NCBI RefSeq assembly: GCF_014236655.1
Contig: NZ_JACMYG010000006.1
Coordinates: 1-64,000 of the forward strand
Reading direction: 5' to 3'
DNA length: 64,000 bases
Source of the DNA: Pseudomonas kielensis
GTDB lineage: Bacteria > Pseudomonadota > Gammaproteobacteria > Pseudomonadales > Pseudomonadaceae
Both the position numbers and the translations under genes were made by a program. Positions 59,845 through 64,000 of this stretch are shown piece by piece. Numbering within the stretch: the stretch's first letter is position 1; the number at the start of each line of letters is the position of its first letter. Below the pieces are notes generated by a model. That model saw only the letters and a program-made list of their open reading frames with translations. It was not told the DNA's origin and searched no databases.

Positions 59845-60600
59845 ATGCGATCCTTCTCTTCCGCCGCTGTTACTTCTGCAGCGAACGGTTCTCCAATATC
59901 CCGATAAAATATAAGGCTTTAGAGGGTGGCTCCAAAGCTCACTAGGGACTCTAATTCAACTGATGAACTTTTTCTACTTTAGCGGCAAAAAAATATCACG
60001 GTCTCTCATGCTCGCCTTTCTGGCTCTGGAGAAGGCTTCCTAGGCTGACGTTATAATGCAGCGCACATCTTATTAACATTGTATTAGTCGGATAGTTAGG
60101 TGTTCGGGTGGTCATCCTTTCGGATGAAATCAGCATAGGCTAATGCTTTAGTGATAATTATAATTTGGCCTAAGTAATCAACTTTTCATGTGTCGGTAGC
60201 CTGTAGGATTGGTGGCGCGGCGGAGCATTGTTTGTTTTCTACTTGGCGTGGGTCTGATCCGCTGTTTTTTGTCGGTGGTTGACTGGGCTTTGTGGACTAA
60301 CAGGCGGCGAGTGGGCCTGTAACGCTGTACTTAGGTCTAACTCATTGGCAAAGTAAGCGAGTGATCTACCCAGTCAGGTTGTGTCGCCTCATGGCATTAA
60401 CTTCACTGTGAAAGTTTCGCCGTTTTTTCGTTGGTTTCTCGCGGCGTACTTCGGCAGTTCATTAGATGGTCGCCAACATACAGAGACTAAGCATTCATAA
60501 CCTTCGGCGTAGGGCCGCGTTGGCCAGGTTGTTGGCCTGCGCGTGTCAGGCACTGTTTTTTGACGGGCGGGTGCATGCGGCGTGTGCAAGAGAAAAATAG
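59845..60600. other. 756-bp AT-rich region without a supported gene
   Basis: No reading frame here has a ribosome site and protein-like composition. Base composition drops to clearly AT-rich between about 59920 and 60200, unlike its neighbours, and then returns to normal. TATAAT at 60159 could be a -10 box but lacks a good -35. It must contain the promoters of the RHH gene and of the FleN paralogue. Confidence 0.5.
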
Positions 60601-61455
60601 ATGAATAGTGTGCATCGTGTGCGCGTTATTGCCGTGAGTGGCGGCAAGGGTGGCGTCGGCAAGACCACGGTGGCGGTCAATCTGTCCCTGGCCTTGGCGA
60701 GGGCTGGTCGGCGGGTGGTATTGCTGGATGCCGACCTCGGCCTGGCCAGCATTGATGCCTTGCTGGGGCTGACCCCCAAGTACCGCCTGGCGGATGTCAT
60801 TGCCGGGCGTTGCGAACTGGCGGATGCGTTGGTGCGTGGACCTGGAGGCATTCGTGTCGCCGCGGCAAGTTCCGGTTCGCCGGACATGGCCCACCTGCAA
60901 CCGGCGCAATTTCATGCGCTGATCCATGCCTTCAGCAGTATTGGTGATGAGCTGGATGTTCTGGTCATCGATACGGCGGCGGGTATCGGTGAGACGGTGA
61001 TGAGTTTTCTGCGTGCCGCCCAGGAAGTGATCGTGGTGGCGTGTGATGAGCCGGCAGCGTTTCGTGGTACCTGCAACCTGATCCAATTGCTTCATCAGCA
61101 ATACGGCATTCACCGCTTTCGGGTACTGGCCAACAAGGCAGCGAGTGCGCGGGAGGGGCGCAAGCTGTTTGCCGAGCTGGAGAAGGTCACCGATCGGCTT
61201 CTCGACGTGCACTTACATTACTTGGGCGCGGTGCCGAACGACGAGTCAGTGCCCAGGGCCTTACGCAAGCGGCAGGTGGTGGTCGAGGCGTATCCGCGTT
61301 CCAGGTTCGCCAACGCCTTTCGCGACATGGCGCAAAAAATCGACGCCTGGCCACTGCCGGCTCACCCTGGCGGGCACGTGGAGTTCTTCATTGAGCAACT
61401 GGTGCAAAATTCCAGGCATGGGGCGCCGAGCCCTGGCGACGAAGTGGATGCCTGA
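60601..61455 (+). CDS. FleN paralogue (MinD/ParA-family ATPase)
   Basis: The protein has 284 residues. The deviant Walker [12 protein letters not shown] spans residues 13-23, followed by [19 protein letters not shown] and the switch motif [12 protein letters not shown]. Along its whole length it follows FleN, the MinD-like partner of FleQ that limits flagellar number; even the C-terminal [20 protein letters not shown] is kept. FleN is normally encoded beside flhF in the flagellar cluster; here no flagellar gene is near. It may bind FleQ at biofilm promoters, or be a divergent regulator (inference). A terminator follows. Confidence 0.88.
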   Translation: MNSVHRVRVIAVSGGKGGVGKTTVAVNLSLALARAGRRVVLLDADLGLASIDALLGLTPKYRLADVIAGRCELADALVRGPGGIRVAAASSGSPDMAHLQPAQFHALIHAFSSIGDELDVLVIDTAAGIGETVMSFLRAAQEVIVVACDEPAAFRGTCNLIQLLHQQYGIHRFRVLANKAASAREGRKLFAELEKVTDRLLDVHLHYLGAVPNDESVPRALRKRQVVVEAYPRSRFANAFRDMAQKIDAWPLPAHPGGHVEFFIEQLVQNSRHGAPSPGDEVDA

Positions 61456-61460
61456 AACGA

Positions 61461-61498
61461 CGAAAGGCCCGGGTTTTCACCCGGGCCTTTCGTTTTAT
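61461..61498 (+). terminator. Intrinsic terminator after the FleN paralogue
   Basis: CGAAAGGCCCGGGT pairs perfectly with ACCCGGGCCTTTCG across a 4-base loop and is followed by TTTTAT. It lies 5 bp after the stop. On the minus strand it may also end transcription of the tRNA gene. Confidence 0.9.
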
Positions 61499-61499
61499 A

Positions 61500-61576
61500 T
61501 GGTGCACCAGGCGGGATTCGAACCCACGACCCCTGCCTTCGGAGGGCAGTACTCTATCCAGCTGAGCTACTGGTGC
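61500..61576 (-). tRNA. tRNA-Arg (anticodon CCG)
   Basis: The 77-base gene includes an encoded 3' CCA. The acceptor stem GCACCAG pairs with CTGGTGC; the D-loop has AGCTCAGCTGGATAGAGTA. The anticodon stem CTGCC/GGCAG encloses the loop CTCCGAA, giving anticodon CCG, and the T-arm is GTGGGTTCGAATCCCGC. It reads codon CGG. Confidence 0.97.
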
Positions 61577-61926
61577 AATGCGGGCGCCATAATACTCATA
61601 AGCACAGCGTGCGTCCATGCTGCTGAATAGCCTGGTGTTTTCAGCCGGTTAAGAGGGTGTTCGCGACGTTGATCAGAAAACCTCAGGTTAAACGGGGTTT
61701 TCGTTCTTTTTTTCGAACAACCTATTGTCCTTTACCCCCTTTGATCCTAGGATTCGTTTGAGATTTCAAACGCTCTTGTCTGGGTGCTGAACCGCACGAG
61801 CTTCAATCAGTGCGTTATTTATGTGCTTCAGCCCGGTGAATGATTTCCCTGACGGCAGCCTCCAAGGCGCCTTTCTACAATCATAATTCGCTCCGCGCGC
61901 GCGCGGTGCTGTTAAGGAAAGCCGAC
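61577..61926. promoter_or_regulatory. Region upstream of gabD, with an inverted repeat
   Basis: This 350-bp region has no supported gene. It contains the perfect inverted repeat CGTTTGA-GATT-TCAAACG at 61755-61772, 154 bp before the gabD start, which could be an operator. The gabD ribosome site TAAGGAAAG lies at the right end. Confidence 0.5.
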
Positions 61927-63369
61927 ATGCAGCTTAAAGACACCCTGTTGTTCCGCCAGCAAGCCTTCATTGATGGCGCTTGGGTTGATGCGGACAATGG
62001 TCAGACGATCAACGTCAACAACCCGGCAACGGGCGAAATTCTGGGCACCGTGCCGAAAATGGGTGCTGCCGAAACTCGTCGTGCGATCGAAGCTGCAGAC
62101 AAAGCGCTGCCGGCCTGGCGTGCACTGACCGCCAAGGACCGCGCGAACAAGCTGCGTCGCTGGTTTGAACTGATTATCGAAAACCAGGACGACCTGGCCC
62201 GCCTGATGACCCTCGAGCAGGGCAAGCCGTTGGCCGAAGCCAAGGGCGAAATCGTCTACGCCGCCTCTTTCATCGAATGGTTCGCCGAAGAAGCCAAGCG
62301 CATCTACGGTGACGTGATTCCAGGCCACCAGCCCGACAAGCGCTTGATCGTGATCAAGCAGCCCATTGGCGTGACCGCTGCCATTACCCCGTGGAACTTC
62401 CCGGCCGCGATGATCACCCGTAAAGCCGGCCCGGCATTGGCTGCCGGTTGCACCATGGTGCTCAAGCCGGCTTCGCAAACCCCGTTCTCGGCATTCGCCC
62501 TGGCCGAACTGGCCCAGCGTGCCGGCATTCCGGCCGGTGTGTTCAGCGTGGTGTCCGGCAGCGCCGGCGACATCGGCAGCGAACTGACCAGCAACCCGAT
62601 CGTGCGCAAGCTGTCCTTCACCGGCTCGACCGAAATCGGTCGCCAGCTGATGGCTGAGTGCGCCAAGGACATCAAGAAAGTGTCCCTGGAGCTGGGCGGC
62701 AACGCACCGTTCATCGTGTTCGATGACGCGGACCTGGATAAGGCCGTTGAAGGCGCGATCATTTCCAAATACCGCAACAACGGCCAGACCTGCGTCTGCG
62801 CCAACCGCCTGTACATTCAGGATTCGGTCTACGACGCGTTCGCCGAGAAGCTGAAAGTGGCCGTGGCCAAGCTCAAGATCGGCAACGGTCTGGAAGAAGG
62901 CACCACCACTGGCCCGCTGATCGATGGCAAGGCCGTGGCCAAGGTCCAGGAACACATTGCTGACGCGATCGCCAAAGGCGCCACCGTCCTGGCCGGTGGC
63001 AAGGTCATGGAAGGCAACTTCTTCGAGCCGACCATCCTGACCAACGTGCCGAAGAACGCTGCCGTGGCCAAGGAAGAAACCTTCGGTCCATTGGCGCCAC
63101 TGTTCCGCTTCAAAGACGAAGCCGAAGTGATCGCCATGTCCAACGACACCGAGTTCGGCCTGGCCTCGTACTTCTATGCTCGCGACCTGGGTCGTGTATT
63201 CCGTGTGGCTGAAGCCCTGGAGTACGGTATGGTCGGCGTCAACACCGGGCTGATCTCCAACGAAGTCGCGCCATTCGGCGGCATCAAGGCCTCGGGCCTG
63301 GGCCGTGAAGGCTCCAAGTACGGCATCGAAGACTACCTGGAAATCAAATACCTCTGCCTGGGCATCTAA
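61927..63369 (+). CDS. gabD: NADP-dependent succinate-semialdehyde dehydrogenase
   Basis: The protein has 480 residues and oxidises succinate semialdehyde to succinate in GABA breakdown. Aldehyde-dehydrogenase motifs: PWNFPAAMITRKAGPALAAG, FTGSTEIGR, the catalytic Glu in LELGGNAPF and the catalytic Cys in NNGQTCVCANR (two Cys spaced by Val, typical of GabD). ATG 61927 has AAGGAAAG upstream; the longer frame is not needed. gabT follows after 182 bp. Confidence 0.96.
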   Translation: MQLKDTLLFRQQAFIDGAWVDADNGQTINVNNPATGEILGTVPKMGAAETRRAIEAADKALPAWRALTAKDRANKLRRWFELIIENQDDLARLMTLEQGKPLAEAKGEIVYAASFIEWFAEEAKRIYGDVIPGHQPDKRLIVIKQPIGVTAAITPWNFPAAMITRKAGPALAAGCTMVLKPASQTPFSAFALAELAQRAGIPAGVFSVVSGSAGDIGSELTSNPIVRKLSFTGSTEIGRQLMAECAKDIKKVSLELGGNAPFIVFDDADLDKAVEGAIISKYRNNGQTCVCANRLYIQDSVYDAFAEKLKVAVAKLKIGNGLEEGTTTGPLIDGKAVAKVQEHIADAIAKGATVLAGGKVMEGNFFEPTILTNVPKNAAVAKEETFGPLAPLFRFKDEAEVIAMSNDTEFGLASYFYARDLGRVFRVAEALEYGMVGVNTGLISNEVAPFGGIKASGLGREGSKYGIEDYLEIKYLCLGI

Positions 63370-63392
63370 GCCCGGCAAGGCATTGCTTCAAC

Positions 63393-63424
63393 CGCAAAGG
63401 GCACGAGAGCGCTGTCCCTTTGCG
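63393..63424 (+). terminator. Hairpin between gabD and gabT
   Basis: CGCAAAGGG and CCCTTTGCG form a perfect 9-bp stem with a 14-base loop, 24 bp after gabD. It could be a partial terminator within the operon or stabilise the gabD message. Confidence 0.45.
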
Positions 63425-63551
63425 TGCTTCACACGCAATTTTCTCTGTGGCCGGGAAAGCTGCGGCAGTCGATCATCGCATGCTGCCCAGTTGCCTCCCC
63501 GCCGCATTTTCCTTGAACCACGCCGCCCGATGAGCGGTGAATGAGGACACC

Positions 63552-64000
63552 ATGAGCAAGACTAACGCATCCCTGATGAAACGCCGCGAAGCCGCTGTAC
63601 CGCGCGGTGTTGGCCAGATTCACCCGATCTTCGCCGACCACGCGAAGAACGCCACCGTGACCGACGTTGAAGGTCGCGAGTTCATCGACTTCGCCGGCGG
63701 TATCGCCGTGCTGAACACCGGTCACGTGCACCCGAAAATCATCGCGGCAGTGACCGAGCAACTGAACAAGCTGACTCACACCTGCTTCCAGGTACTGGCC
63801 TACGAACCGTACGTTGAAGTGTGTGAAAAAGTGAACGCCAAGGTTCCAGGCGATTTCGCCAAGAAAACCCTGCTGGTCACCACCGGTTCCGAAGCGGTGG
63901 AAAACGCCGTGAAAATCGCCCGTGCCGCCACTGGCCGTGCTGGCGTGATCGCCTTCACCGGCGCGTACCACGGTCGCACCATGATGACCCTGGGCCTGAC
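63552..64000 (+). CDS. gabT: 4-aminobutyrate aminotransferase, N-terminal part (runs off the right edge)
   Basis: The first 149 residues are present. The sequence MSKTNASLMKRREAAVPRGV, then DVEGREFIDFAGGIAVLNTG and the cofactor-loop TTGSEAVENAVKIARAATGR, matches GabT. The enzyme converts GABA and 2-oxoglutarate to succinate semialdehyde and glutamate, feeding gabD upstream. The ribosome site TGAGGA precedes ATG 63552. The lysine that binds pyridoxal phosphate lies beyond the window. Confidence 0.95.
   Translation, partial: MSKTNASLMKRREAAVPRGVGQIHPIFADHAKNATVTDVEGREFIDFAGGIAVLNTGHVHPKIIAAVTEQLNKLTHTCFQVLAYEPYVEVCEKVNAKVPGDFAKKTLLVTTGSEAVENAVKIARAATGRAGVIAFTGAYHGRTMMTLGL

Noticed and set aside
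60389..60589. 66-residue minus-strand frame before the FleN paralogue
   Set aside because: No ribosome site, no recognisable domain, and placed where the promoter should be.

Overview
The window looks like chromosomal DNA of a Pseudomonas of the fluorescens/putida lineage. It is GC-rich with densely overlapping genes. It carries a LapA-type adhesin with the TAAG cleavage site and LapE/LapB/LapC exporter genes, gabD-gabT, a FleN-like ATPase and a tRNA-Arg(CCG). Most of it concerns surface attachment, matrix export and efflux.

Region 1 (1-7,087): the 5' end of a giant LapA-like adhesin gene (minus strand, runs off the left edge) faces a divergent lapE-lapB-lapC type I secretion operon. A FleQ-like site lies in the shared promoter region. 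Region 2 (6,994-10,036): two tandem mini-Rhs genes and a TonB-domain protein behind a Fur-like site. Region 3 (10,092-23,560): a LysR gene with an EmrAB-type tripartite pump, a slipin/NfeD pair, a YbaK-type deacylase, a DUF2789 gene, and a MarR gene with an AaeB-type (FUSC) tripartite pump. Region 4 (23,758-27,401): housekeeping or unknown envelope genes (YdgA-like, a lytic transglycosylase lipoprotein, DUF4434).

Region 5 (27,420-42,964, all minus strand) is the most interesting. Its order of transcription is wecB, a BcsB-like gene, an NfrB-like glycosyltransferase with a C-terminal MshEN (c-di-GMP) domain, an NfrA-like outer-membrane TPR/porin gene, two AlgJ/AlgX-like SGNH genes, an MBOAT gene, an acyl-carrier protein, an amino-acid-type AMP ligase, an AlgF-like gene and an acyl-CoA-dehydrogenase-like gene. 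I read it as a c-di-GMP-controlled, ManNAc-based exopolysaccharide system of the E. coli N4-glycan-receptor type. Added to it is a carrier-protein acylation module that resembles Dlt plus Alg, and also the PltF/PltL/PltE trio that turns prolyl-carrier into pyrrolyl-carrier. That combination is the best candidate here for an undescribed system.

Region 6 (43,896-59,473): a 2,107-residue BapA/LapF-like adhesin containing exactly 420 consecutive two-residue units, all Asp-Ala except one Asp-Gly (840 residues). It is followed by its own TolC/ABC/HlyD exporter and a predicted periplasmic alpha/beta hydrolase, and convergently by a 1,056-residue fusion of an alpha-barrel-like region with a MurF-type ligase. 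Region 7 (59,644-64,000): a small ribbon-helix-helix protein, a FleN paralogue outside any flagellar locus, tRNA-Arg, gabD and the start of gabT.

Synthesis (inference): two T1SS adhesins, one c-di-GMP-responsive polysaccharide and a FleN paralogue within 62 kb suggest a matrix locus tied to FleQ/FleN and c-di-GMP signalling. No lapD/lapG-like genes and no CRISPR array, insertion sequence or phage genes were seen.
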